This document shows, one piece after another, positions 20,222-28,403 of a DNA stretch of 64,000 nucleotides. Position 1 is the first letter of the stretch. Every line of letters starts with the position of its first letter. A model generated the notes under the pieces. That model ran no database searches and had not been told where the DNA came from. It saw nothing but the letters and a program-made list of their open reading frames with translations. Location of the stretch: positions 496,001-560,000 of the forward strand of contig NZ_RJSG01000002.1 in the NCBI RefSeq assembly GCF_003725775.1. The letters are read 5' to 3'. The position numbers were made by a program, and so were the translations under genes. Source of the DNA: Nocardioides marmorisolisilvae. GTDB lineage: Bacteria; Actinomycetota; Actinomycetes; Propionibacteriales; Nocardioidaceae.

Positions 20222-21555
20222 GCCTCGACTTCAAGCACGCCTCGCTCGCGGACGGGGTGCTGTTCTCGACCCAGGTCGCGGTCCCGAACGTGGTGCAGGG
20301 CTTGTTCCGCAAGCGCCAGCCGGTCGTCTCGGCCGCCAGCCTCGTGCAGGCGGACCTGCTCGCGTACCGCTGCACCGCGGGCCTGGTGAAGCGCTACGGC
20401 GTCGACCCGTTCTACGTGCGCGTCGTCGCCGAGGAGGCGCTCCTCGTGCACCACCCCGACGACATCAGGATCGTGCTCGGCGGGTCGCCCTCGCCGTTCG
20501 CCTCGGACCCGGACGCCAAGAAGAAGGGCATGACCGCGTTCCAGCCGAACGCCCTCACGCTCTCCCGCGGTGACCTGTGGTCGAGCCGGAGGGCGTTCGC
20601 CGAGTCCGTGCTGAACACCAGCAAGCCCACGCACAAGCTCGCCAAGGGCTTCATCGCGAAGGCGGCCGAGGAGGCCGACGCCCTGCTGGAGCTCGATCGA
20701 CCGCTGGCGTGGGAGGACGTGAACACGGCGTTCCAGAGGCTCACCCGGCGGGTGGTGCTGGGTGAGGCGGCGGCCGAGGACAGCAAGATCACCACCCAGC
20801 TCGCGAAGCTGATGGACGCCGGCAACAAGATGCCCGGCAAGCCCGCGAAGGGCTACGACCAGTTCCACGCGCTGCTCGCCGAGTACGTCGATGCGCCCGA
20901 CCCGGCGGCGCTCACCGGGATGGTCGGCGCGGTCGCGGTCAAGAACCGCGGGGCGGACGTCGACCCGGCAGGACAGCTCGTGCACTGGCTGTTCGCGATG
21001 GGCGACACCCTGCCGGCGAACCTCTTCCGGACGATCGCCGTGCTCGCGGACCACCCGCTGGCCCTGGCCGAGGTGCGCGCCGAGCTGGCGGGCAAGCGGC
21101 TGGACACCAGCAAGACGATCGCCGGCGCCGAGTACCTGGCCGGCTGCATCCAGGACACCATGCGGCTCTGGCCGACGACCGGGTTGTTCGGTCGGGTGAC
21201 CACCGAGGACGTCCGGTTCTCCAACGGCGAGCTGGTGCCGGCGGGGACGCAGGTGCTGATCCACAACCTGTTCAACCACCGCAACCGCGCCCGCGTCCCG
21301 TACGCCGACCGGTTCGCGCCCGAGGAGTGGGTCAGCGGCGACGCCGCGAGCGACTGGTCGTTCAACTTCTTCAGCCACGGCCCGCAGGGATGCCCGGGCG
21401 CCGGTCTGAGCATCTTCCTGGGTCAGGCGTTCCTGGCGACGCTCCTGACGAAGGCGGACCCGGTGGTCGAGTCCGGGCCGCGGCTCAAGCCGGGCAAGCC
21501 GCTGCCCTACGGCGTGGACCTGGGCTCGCTCAAGATCCGGCTGCGCGCGGCGTAG
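20218..21555 (+). CDS. Atypical cytochrome P450, coupled to the dioxygenase
   Basis: 445 aa from a TTG that overlaps the upstream TGA (TTGA). Heme-ligand loop NFFSHGPQGCPGAGL with Cys392. I-helix HWLFAMGDTLPAN (about 256-268) keeps Asp-Thr but not the full AGxDT. The K-helix motif reads DTMR (313-316) where P450s almost always have ExxR. Proximity and coupling suggest it converts the hydroperoxide made by the upstream protein, as hydroperoxide isomerase P450s (CYP74, fungal Ppo C-domains) do without oxygen or a reductase; no ferredoxin or reductase gene is nearby. The 3' end overlaps the convergent gene by 49 nt. Confidence 0.85.
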   Translation: MSLDFKHASLADGVLFSTQVAVPNVVQGLFRKRQPVVSAASLVQADLLAYRCTAGLVKRYGVDPFYVRVVAEEALLVHHPDDIRIVLGGSPSPFASDPDAKKKGMTAFQPNALTLSRGDLWSSRRAFAESVLNTSKPTHKLAKGFIAKAAEEADALLELDRPLAWEDVNTAFQRLTRRVVLGEAAAEDSKITTQLAKLMDAGNKMPGKPAKGYDQFHALLAEYVDAPDPAALTGMVGAVAVKNRGADVDPAGQLVHWLFAMGDTLPANLFRTIAVLADHPLALAEVRAELAGKRLDTSKTIAGAEYLAGCIQDTMRLWPTTGLFGRVTTEDVRFSNGELVPAGTQVLIHNLFNHRNRARVPYADRFAPEEWVSGDAASDWSFNFFSHGPQGCPGAGLSIFLGQAFLATLLTKADPVVESGPRLKPGKPLPYGVDLGSLKIRLRAA

Positions 21556-22469
21556 GACCAGCCGGCGGCCATGAGTGCGTCGGCAGCGGTGTGCACCACC
21601 CGGGCCACCAGGGCCAGCGCGGTGGCGTCGGCGACGCTGAGCATCGGGGTGAGCAGCAGCACGAACACGGTCTCCCGCGCGCCGACCCCGGCCGGGGCGA
21701 AGACGATGACGACGCCGACGGCGTAGCCGATCGTGAACGCGCCACCGAGCGCCACCAGGTCGTGCCAGGGGGTGCCGGGGGCGAGCAGCACCAGGGCCAC
21801 CGAGTAGCAGGCCCAGGCGAGGGCGAGCAGCACCACGACCGCACCGGTGCCGGCGAGGTCCAGGGAGGGCTCGCGGCCCCCGATCTTGCGGGCGAGCAGC
21901 CGGACCAGGGGCGGCGCCAGGCCGACCAGGCTCACCACCAGGCCGACCCACGGGACCCAGGTCGGCCAGTCCGGGTCGAGCCTGCCGCTGATCAGCGCGA
22001 GCGACCCGACCAGGGCCGCGGTGTCGACGTTGTAGCCGAGGAAGAGCAGCCCCGCAGCGACCGTGACCCGTGGCGGCACGTCGTGGCGCCGGGCCCGGTC
22101 GGCCTGCGCACCGATCGACCACACCGACCCGGGGATGTACTTGCCGAGCTGGCCGACGAAGAACATCGCCGAGCCGTCGGTGAACGGCAGCTCGGCACCG
22201 AGGGCTGCCATCAGGCGGAGCCACAGGACGCCGGTCGCCGTCAGTCCGAGGAGCACGAGCACCAGCGCGCCGGCGGCACCCGCAGGGGAGGTGTCGGCCA
22301 GGGCGTGGCCGACCTCGTCGAAGCGTCCGCGCAGGCTGAGCCAGGCGAAGACGACGACCGCGAGGAGGAAGGCGGCCCGGAGAACCTGCGTGGCGCGGGA
22401 GCTCAGCGCAGCCTCACCAACGCGGTCCGGGTCGGGTACGGCAGCGCCGGGGTCAGGCCCCGGGTCCAC
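21507..22469 (-). CDS. Flippase-like / lysylphosphatidylglycerol-synthase-TM (UPF0104-type) membrane protein
   Basis: About 320 aa with 7-8 membrane helices and the family motif SAMFFVGQLGKYIPGSVWS followed by polar loop QADRARRHDVPPR, and FAPAGVGARE near the C-terminus. Such proteins (AglD/MprF-TM family) are integral-membrane partners of glycosyltransferases, often proposed lipid flippases. The start is uncertain: GTG 22469 overlaps the methyltransferase end by 67 nt, CTG 22406 would give a CTGA coupling with 299 aa, and the next GTG would remove the first helix. Last gene of a five-gene minus-strand operon; its end overlaps the P450 gene. Confidence 0.8.
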   Translation of the reverse strand: MDPGPDPGAAVPDPDRVGEAALSSRATQVLRAAFLLAVVVFAWLSLRGRFDEVGHALADTSPAGAAGALVLVLLGLTATGVLWLRLMAALGAELPFTDGSAMFFVGQLGKYIPGSVWSIGAQADRARRHDVPPRVTVAAGLLFLGYNVDTAALVGSLALISGRLDPDWPTWVPWVGLVVSLVGLAPPLVRLLARKIGGREPSLDLAGTGAVVVLLALAWACYSVALVLLAPGTPWHDLVALGGAFTIGYAVGVVIVFAPAGVGARETVFVLLLTPMLSVADATALALVARVVHTAADALMAAGWSYAARSRILSEPRSTP

Positions 22470-23104
22470 TCGACGTCGACCGGAACCGGGGAGTCGGCGA
22501 TGGCGTCGCGGTAGCGCTCGCGGTCCACGTTGTCGAAGACCAGGACGCCGTCCGGTGCCAGCCGGCTGACCGCGTGCCGGAAGCAGGCGTTGCGGGCGCG
22601 TCCGTCGACCACGATCAGGTCGAAGGTGCCCTGGGTCGAGTCCACGGCCGCAACATACTCGGCGAAGTCGAGGCCGGCGAAGCCGTCCTTCTCGCTCAGC
22701 TCCTCGCCGGCGGCACCGGTCGCCCGGGCCGGCGCGACGACGGTGACGGCGGCGTTCGCCGGCAGCACCGGTCGGACGATCTCGGCCCAGGCGGCGTCGT
22801 GCTCGATCGAGGTCACCGACCCGGCACGGCGCGAGAGCCAGGCCGTCGAGGCTCCCGAGCCCCACTCGAAGACCCGCGCGTCGGGCTTCTTCTCCAGCAC
22901 CGCCGCGACCTCGTCGGAGGCCTTGAAGGTCCACCACGGGACGTCGTACGGGAGCAGGTCCTCGAGGTCGTAGATCGACAGCAGGGAGCGCACCCACAGC
23001 CCCGTCCGGGACCGGGCCGCCCAGCGGTCGAGGAGACCGAGCACCCCGATGGCGGCGAGCACCCGGCGCAGGGCCCGGATCCCGGAGACGTATGCGTTCT
23101 TCAT
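22403..23104 (-). CDS. Class I SAM-dependent methyltransferase-like protein
   Basis: 233 aa. SAM-binding motif I appears as VFEWGSGASTAWLSRRAGSVTSIEHD (about 85-110), followed by FDLIVVDGRARNAC (about 168-181) and APDGVLVFDNVDR (about 189-201): a Rossmann methyltransferase of the class found in surface-polysaccharide loci. The acceptor is unknown. ATG at 23104 overlaps the preceding gene's TGA (ATGA). It sits between a membrane glycosyltransferase and the flippase-like gene, so it probably modifies the same glycan or lipid carrier. Confidence 0.82.
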   Translation of the reverse strand: MKNAYVSGIRALRRVLAAIGVLGLLDRWAARSRTGLWVRSLLSIYDLEDLLPYDVPWWTFKASDEVAAVLEKKPDARVFEWGSGASTAWLSRRAGSVTSIEHDAAWAEIVRPVLPANAAVTVVAPARATGAAGEELSEKDGFAGLDFAEYVAAVDSTQGTFDLIVVDGRARNACFRHAVSRLAPDGVLVFDNVDRERYRDAIADSPVPVDVEWTRGLTPALPYPTRTALVRLR

Positions 23105-25185
23105 CGTTGGCCTTCCGTTGGTTTCAAGTGGTCCTGGTCGAGCTCGCGCTCGGAGAGCCCGGTCATGGTGACGCCGAGCGTTCCTCCGGAGGCACGCCGC
23201 AGCGAGACCCAGATGCCGTGCGGGTTGCCGGCCTCCTCGACGCTGATGGGAACGCCGATCGCCTGGGGGGTGCGCTGGACCCGCACCAGGTCGCCGTTGA
23301 CCCGTGCGGTCAGGTCGGAGGGTCCGTAGCCGCTGATCTGCAGGGTGCAGCCGTAGACCCGGCACTGGCCGCCGGGCCGGAACGAGATCCAGGCCTGCGG
23401 GGCGCGGGCCTGGAGCGAGAAGCGGGTCGGCCAGCGCTCCCAGCCGTCGACGGCGAACCGCCACAGGTCGCGCAGCTGCGCGGTGGCGAGCGCGGTGCTG
23501 TCGGCGTAGACGCCCTCGGGCGGCATGATCGGCGGGTCGTTGCTGCACCGCGCCAGCACGGTCAGCGTGACGTCGAAGCCGTGCCGCCACCGGGTGACCT
23601 TGTTCAGCGGCGTGCAGTTCGGCGGGGCCTCCTTGAGGAACACCGCGTCGTAGACCCGGTCGCCGGGGGCGCGGTTGACCGTCAGCCCTTCCGGTGCCAA
23701 CGGCCCGTTGGCCTCCTCGCGGCAGTCCAGGCTCCGGCTCGTCGAGTACTGCCCGCCGTTGATGAAGCGGAAGGCGCGGTCGGTCTCCTTCGACACCGTC
23801 GCCTTGCACAGCAGCTGGTGGTTCAGCGGCTGGGCCTCGATCAGCTCGGGGATGCTCACCCGCCAGAAGTCGCTGCCCGGGTGCGCATCGTCCGCGTGCG
23901 TGAGGCCGGCGGCGACGTCGCTGGCCAAGTTGGCGTAGGTGACCTGGTAGGGCTGCAGCGTGATCTGGTCGACCAGCGGGAGCAGCAGACCGGCGACAGC
24001 CGCGACCGCGACCAGGCGTCGGGTCCGCAGTCGCGGGCGCTGCAGCCACCAGGCGATGCCGTAGGCACCGAGGACGGCCGACGCGGGTCCGGAGAACAGC
24101 AGCTGGCGCAGGTCGTTGTAGAGGTCCGAGCCGACCAGCATGGCGACCACGGGCATCGCGGCCGCCTGGAATCCGACCAGACCGACGCGGGCGGCGATCA
24201 CGGGGTCGGTGCGCCACCGCTGGGCAACCAGGAGCCCGCCGAGGACGAGGCCGGTGAGGATGAAGAACAGCAGCAGCGTCGGGATCTCCGAGGCCAGGTG
24301 GGCCGGCACGTAGAGACGGTCTGGCGGGACGCCGTCCCGGAACTTCGAGGAGCCCTCGGTGGTGCGCGGCAGCGCGCGGAACGGGTCGCCGAACAGCTTG
24401 GGGTAGATGGCCACCAGCGCGGCTCCGGCGGCGACGCAGACCGCCCCGAGCTCGACGGTGGTGAGCACCGCGGGCCGACGCGGACCAGCCGCGAGCCAGA
24501 TGCCGGCGATCGCGACGGCCACGACCCCGACCAGTCCCGGCCACATCCCGGGGCGCGTCCCCATCGCGAGCACGAGACCGGCGAAGAGGCAGAACGCCCG
24601 GGCAGCGGCGAGTCGTCGTCCGGGGCGCTCCGCACGGACGAACAGCATCAGGCCGAGGGTGGCCAGCGTGTAGCCGGTCGCCACCGGGATGTCCTTGACG
24701 TTGAACATCTCGTGGCCGGTCCACATCGGGATCGCGGCCAGGATCGAGGCGGAGACGACGCCCCAGCCCCAGTGCCGCAGCAGCACCCGGCCGATCGCGG
24801 CGACGGCGGCGAGCCCGACCAGCCCCATCACGACGACGCCGAGGTGGCGGACGTCGTAGGCGTGCGCGCTGCCCGAGACGTGGTTCCAGCCCTCGACCCC
24901 GAAGAGCACCGACCAGGCGTGCAGCAGCAACATCGCCACCGGTGCGTAGACGAAGGTGTTGGTGCCGTCGCTGCCGGGACCCTTGCCGTCGTAGTCCCAG
25001 TCGAGCGCGTACCAGCCGTTGTCGAAGTAGTTCCGCAACCGCATCACGTGGATCGGCTCGTCGGTGCTGATCCCGGCGCGGAACGCACCGAGGACCGCGA
25101 GCACCGTGCAGACCACGAGCACGACGGCACTGGCCGCGACCAGCGCGCGCGGTGGGGCGGGGAACCGGGGGAGCGCAGGTCTCAC
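23101..25185 (-). CDS. GT-C-like membrane glycosyltransferase (paralog B)
   Basis: 694 aa. About ten membrane helices in the first 430 residues with an acidic motif after TM1 (GISTDEPIHVMRLRNYF; Asp42-Glu43), as in ArnT/PMT-type (GT39/GT83-like) enzymes that use polyprenyl-phosphate sugars on the outer face of the membrane. A large C-terminal extracytoplasmic domain follows (about 430-694). Paralogous to the 676-aa protein at 26111-28141: both carry HVMRLRNY, VYAPVAMLLLH or VYGPVAMLLLH, IPMWTGHEMFN or LPMWTGHLMFN, and D(I/V)PVATGYT. GTG start overlapping the GT2 stop (GTGA). Acceptor unknown. Confidence 0.82.
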   Translation of the reverse strand: MRPALPRFPAPPRALVAASAVVLVVCTVLAVLGAFRAGISTDEPIHVMRLRNYFDNGWYALDWDYDGKGPGSDGTNTFVYAPVAMLLLHAWSVLFGVEGWNHVSGSAHAYDVRHLGVVVMGLVGLAAVAAIGRVLLRHWGWGVVSASILAAIPMWTGHEMFNVKDIPVATGYTLATLGLMLFVRAERPGRRLAAARAFCLFAGLVLAMGTRPGMWPGLVGVVAVAIAGIWLAAGPRRPAVLTTVELGAVCVAAGAALVAIYPKLFGDPFRALPRTTEGSSKFRDGVPPDRLYVPAHLASEIPTLLLFFILTGLVLGGLLVAQRWRTDPVIAARVGLVGFQAAAMPVVAMLVGSDLYNDLRQLLFSGPASAVLGAYGIAWWLQRPRLRTRRLVAVAAVAGLLLPLVDQITLQPYQVTYANLASDVAAGLTHADDAHPGSDFWRVSIPELIEAQPLNHQLLCKATVSKETDRAFRFINGGQYSTSRSLDCREEANGPLAPEGLTVNRAPGDRVYDAVFLKEAPPNCTPLNKVTRWRHGFDVTLTVLARCSNDPPIMPPEGVYADSTALATAQLRDLWRFAVDGWERWPTRFSLQARAPQAWISFRPGGQCRVYGCTLQISGYGPSDLTARVNGDLVRVQRTPQAIGVPISVEEAGNPHGIWVSLRRASGGTLGVTMTGLSERELDQDHLKPTEGQR

Positions 25186-26105
25186 GCGCGCTCGCGATTG
25201 CGGGAGTAGACGACCAGCTCGGCGAGCAGGCCGAAGAGCACGAACTGGAGTCCGGCGAGCACCGCGGTGACCGAGGCGATCAGCAACGGGCGTCCGCCGA
25301 TCGCCTGGCCGGCGACCTTCTCAGCGGCGAGGTAGGTCAGGCCGAGACCGCCGACGACGAAGCTGCTCAGGCCGACGCCGCTGAACAGGTGCGAGGGCCG
25401 GCTCTCGTAGGACATCAGGAAGCGGACCGTGAGCAGGTCGACGAAACCGCGCCAGAACCGGGCCAGCCCGTACTTGCTCTTGCCGTGCAGGCGCTGGTGG
25501 TGCTGGACGGTGACCTCGGCGGTGCGGAACCCGAACCAGTGCGCGATCACCGTCAGGTAGCGGTGCAGCTCGCCGTACATCATCGGCGCCGCCTGGCGGG
25601 CCACGTCGGCGCGCATCACCTTGAAGCCGGAGTTGAAGTCCTTGCCCGGTACGCCGGAGAGGCGGGCGGTCGCGCCGTTGTAGATCTTCGAGGTGTTGCG
25701 CTTGATGAACCGGTCGTTGCGGCCCTCGTTGCGGGCGCCGGTGACCAGGTCGGCGCCGTCGGCCATCCGGGCCAGCAGCACGCCGAGCTCGGCGGGGTCG
25801 TCCTGGCCGTCGGCGTCCATCATCGCGATGACCTCGGCGCCCTCACCGAGCGCACGCTCGAAGCCGTGCCGCAGCGCGGTGGCCTTGCCCTGGTTGCGGC
25901 CCATCGAGAGCAGCGAGACCCGGGGCAGCCGGTCCGCGAGGTCGATCGAGACCTCGCGGGTCTTGTCGGTGGAACCGTCGTCGACGACGAGGACGTGACC
26001 CTCGACGTCGAGCAGAGCCATCTCGTTGACGATCGCCGGGATCACGATCGGCAGGTTCTCGGCCTCGTTGAGGGCGGGTACGACGACCCAGAGGTTGGTG
26101 GTCAT
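25182..26105 (-). CDS. Family 2 glycosyltransferase, polyprenyl-phosphate-sugar synthase type
   Basis: 307 aa. GT-A fold with PALNEAENLP, VVDDGSTDKT, and the metal-binding MDADGQDDP; QRLHGKSKYGLARFWRGFVDLL and two C-terminal helices (SSFVVGGLGLTYLAA; AVLAGLQFVLFGLLAELVV) follow, the layout of membrane-anchored DolP-mannose/PolP-hexose synthases. It probably charges a lipid carrier with the sugar used by the flanking GT-C proteins. ATG at 26105 is preferred because an AAGGAG sits 8 nt upstream; a GTG at 26114 overlapping the previous stop would place that site inside the gene. Confidence 0.9.
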   Translation of the reverse strand: MTTNLWVVVPALNEAENLPIVIPAIVNEMALLDVEGHVLVVDDGSTDKTREVSIDLADRLPRVSLLSMGRNQGKATALRHGFERALGEGAEVIAMMDADGQDDPAELGVLLARMADGADLVTGARNEGRNDRFIKRNTSKIYNGATARLSGVPGKDFNSGFKVMRADVARQAAPMMYGELHRYLTVIAHWFGFRTAEVTVQHHQRLHGKSKYGLARFWRGFVDLLTVRFLMSYESRPSHLFSGVGLSSFVVGGLGLTYLAAEKVAGQAIGGRPLLIASVTAVLAGLQFVLFGLLAELVVYSRNRERA

Positions 26106-26110
26106 GGCCT

Positions 26111-28141
26111 TCACTCCTTGTTGGTGGGTGCCAGGTGAAGCTCGTGGACCCGGAGGCCGAGCGGCGCTCCGGACGTGCGGTGGAGGGTGATCCAGGCGGT
26201 GCCGGTACCGGCGGGGAGCGCGACCGTGAAGCCGGCGTCAGTGCGGGTCAGGGCGACGGACGTCCCGTCGAGGTCGGCGACGAGGTCGAGCGGAGCGTCC
26301 GCGTGGGCGGTGAGGGTGCAGCCGTCGGCGGTGCAGTCGGCCGGGACCCGGAAGGCCAGGGCGGCGGAGGCTCCGGGCGCGGTGATGGCGCTGGTCGTGC
26401 CGCGGCTGACCCAGCCCTCGGGTGCGTAGCCCCAGAGGTCGGGCGCCATGTCGGAGTCGGCGGCGCGGGTGAACACGACCGGCGCGGAGCCGAGCGTCGG
26501 TGCGGGCAGCGTGCAGCGGGCGGCGTACGTCATCGACAGGGTGCGCAGGTGCCGGGTCCGGTCGACCGAGGCCAGCCGGGTGCAGTTGCCCGGGGTCGGG
26601 TGCCCCCGGTCGACGATGACGTAGAACGCGTCGTGCGGCAGGAGCTCGTTCGTCGACAGGCCCTCGGCGGACCAGCGCGAGGCCAGCGGACCGAGCTCGT
26701 CGGTGCGGCAGTCGACGCTGGTGTCCTGGGCGAACCGGTACGCCGTGTCGCCCACCCGCGTGGGCGAGCAGACGATCTGGCCGTTCCTCGGCAGCGACCC
26801 GATGAGCTCGCGCGTGCTCACCCGCCAGTAGTCCGAGGGCACGTGCACGTTCGTCGCGTCGAGCGCGGCGTTGTAGTACGTGTACTGGTACGGGAAGAGG
26901 CTGACCTGGTCGAGCACCGGGAGGACCAGTGCCGCGGCGGCGATACCGCCGAGGATCCGGGTCCGGCCGCGCTCGCGGGCCCAGCGGACCGCCCGGGCCA
27001 GGCCGAGCGTGGCGATGATCGCCCAGGCCGGCGAGGCGAAGAGCAGCTGGCGCAGCCCGTTGTAGAGGTCGGACTGCTTGAGCACAGCCACCAGCGGCAG
27101 CGCGAGGAGCTGGGCGAGGACCAGCGTGTACCGGGTGGTCTGCTCGGGGTCGGTGCGCCACGACGACCGGGCGAACCCGATGACCGCGACCAGCCCGACG
27201 ACGAAGAACCCCTGCAGCAGGAGCGGGACCTGGGCGGCGACGAAGAACGGCACGTAGGCAACCGCGGCTTCCGAGCCACCGCGGAAGTGTGCCGACTGCT
27301 CGGCGGACTGCAGCAGGTTGAAGGGGTCCGAGAAGACCTTCGGGTAGATCGCGAGCAGTGCCAGGGCAGCGACGACGACGCCCGACGCGGCCTCGGCCAG
27401 GGCCGTCCTGCCGTTGCCGAACCGGCCGGTGGCGAGCACGCCGACCGCGAGGATCGCGACGCCGGCCAGCACTGCTGAGAACATCGCTGGCCGGGTGCCG
27501 ACCATCAGCACGACTCCGGCGGCGAGCCCGGTGACGCGGAGCAGCCGGTTGCCGTGCACCGGCGCGACCATCGCGATCAGAGCGAGGGTGGTCACCGTGT
27601 AGCCGGTGGCGACCGGGACGTCCTTGATGTTGAACATCAGGTGCCCGGTCCACATCGGCAGCGCCAGCAGCGTGGCCGCGGTGACCAGTCCCCAGCGCCA
27701 CGAGCCGAGCAGGATCCGGGTGATCGCCGCAGCTGCCGCCGTTCCGGCCATCCCGATCAGGAAGACGCCGACGTGGCGGACCTCGTACGCCGCGGGCGAG
27801 GTCGACACGGTGTTCGCGTGCTCGACGCCGGACAGCACGCCCAGTCCGTGCAGCAGCAGCATCGCCACCGGGCCGTAGACGACGGTGTTGGACTCGGGGT
27901 CGCTCGGGCTCGAGGACCAGTCCAGGCTGAACAGCCCGTGGTCGAGGTAGTTGCGCAGCCGCATCACGTGGAAGGGCTCGTCCCAGGAGGTCCCGGTGCG
28001 CAGAGCCCCGAGGAAACCCATCACCACGCCGGCGACGACCACGCCCAGGCTCACCCACCGGAGCACCCGCGGGACGTCGGTCACGGGCCGGGGAGGGGCA
28101 ACACGGGTCCCGGCGTCCGGTGGCGCCAGGACGGTGGTCAC
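26111..28141 (-). CDS. GT-C-like membrane glycosyltransferase (paralog A)
   Basis: 676 aa, first gene of the operon, GTG start. TM1 at about 28-48 is followed by TSWDEPFHVMRLRNYLDHG with Asp54-Glu55, the acidic motif of GT-C enzymes; roughly ten helices, then an extracytoplasmic C-terminal domain. Shares its order of motifs with the 694-aa protein two genes downstream, including a conserved LDQVSLFPYQYTYYN / LDQITLQPYQVTYAN block and a Y/F-W-R-V-S segment. Duplication within one operon suggests two sequential sugar additions or two acceptors. Substrates unknown. Confidence 0.82.
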   Translation of the reverse strand: MTTVLAPPDAGTRVAPPRPVTDVPRVLRWVSLGVVVAGVVMGFLGALRTGTSWDEPFHVMRLRNYLDHGLFSLDWSSSPSDPESNTVVYGPVAMLLLHGLGVLSGVEHANTVSTSPAAYEVRHVGVFLIGMAGTAAAAAITRILLGSWRWGLVTAATLLALPMWTGHLMFNIKDVPVATGYTVTTLALIAMVAPVHGNRLLRVTGLAAGVVLMVGTRPAMFSAVLAGVAILAVGVLATGRFGNGRTALAEAASGVVVAALALLAIYPKVFSDPFNLLQSAEQSAHFRGGSEAAVAYVPFFVAAQVPLLLQGFFVVGLVAVIGFARSSWRTDPEQTTRYTLVLAQLLALPLVAVLKQSDLYNGLRQLLFASPAWAIIATLGLARAVRWARERGRTRILGGIAAAALVLPVLDQVSLFPYQYTYYNAALDATNVHVPSDYWRVSTRELIGSLPRNGQIVCSPTRVGDTAYRFAQDTSVDCRTDELGPLASRWSAEGLSTNELLPHDAFYVIVDRGHPTPGNCTRLASVDRTRHLRTLSMTYAARCTLPAPTLGSAPVVFTRAADSDMAPDLWGYAPEGWVSRGTTSAITAPGASAALAFRVPADCTADGCTLTAHADAPLDLVADLDGTSVALTRTDAGFTVALPAGTGTAWITLHRTSGAPLGLRVHELHLAPTNKE

Positions 28142-28403
28142 AACGTCAGGGTCACGACGCTTTCCGAACCGGTGTTGGCGCTGGTTTGAACGCCAAGTGT
28201 CCGGGTGCGGTCAGTTCAGATTTTTCGGACGGACCTGTACGAGTGAGCACCAGTGAGGTTACTGAGACAAATCGGGCTGTCTAGCGGGTTATATACGGAC
28301 CTGTCCAGGTCCCATGAATCGCTCGTTGAGCCGTTCGATTCTTGGCACCAACGCACCCTTGAGCCCTCCTCGGGGACGGCTTTCCCCCTCCCAAGGAGTA
28401 AGC
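28142..28403. promoter_or_regulatory. Divergent promoter region between the glycosylation operon and the 650-aa secreted protein
   Basis: 262 bp with no ORF of note. GC falls here. A direct repeat ACGGACCTGT occurs at 28229-28238 and 28295-28304, 66 bp apart, the second copy just after an AT-rich GGTTATATA (28287-28295) that could be a -10 for the plus-strand gene. TTGGCGCTGGTTTGAACGCCAA (about 28179-28200) is an imperfect inverted repeat. All of this is suggestive only. Confidence 0.35.
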
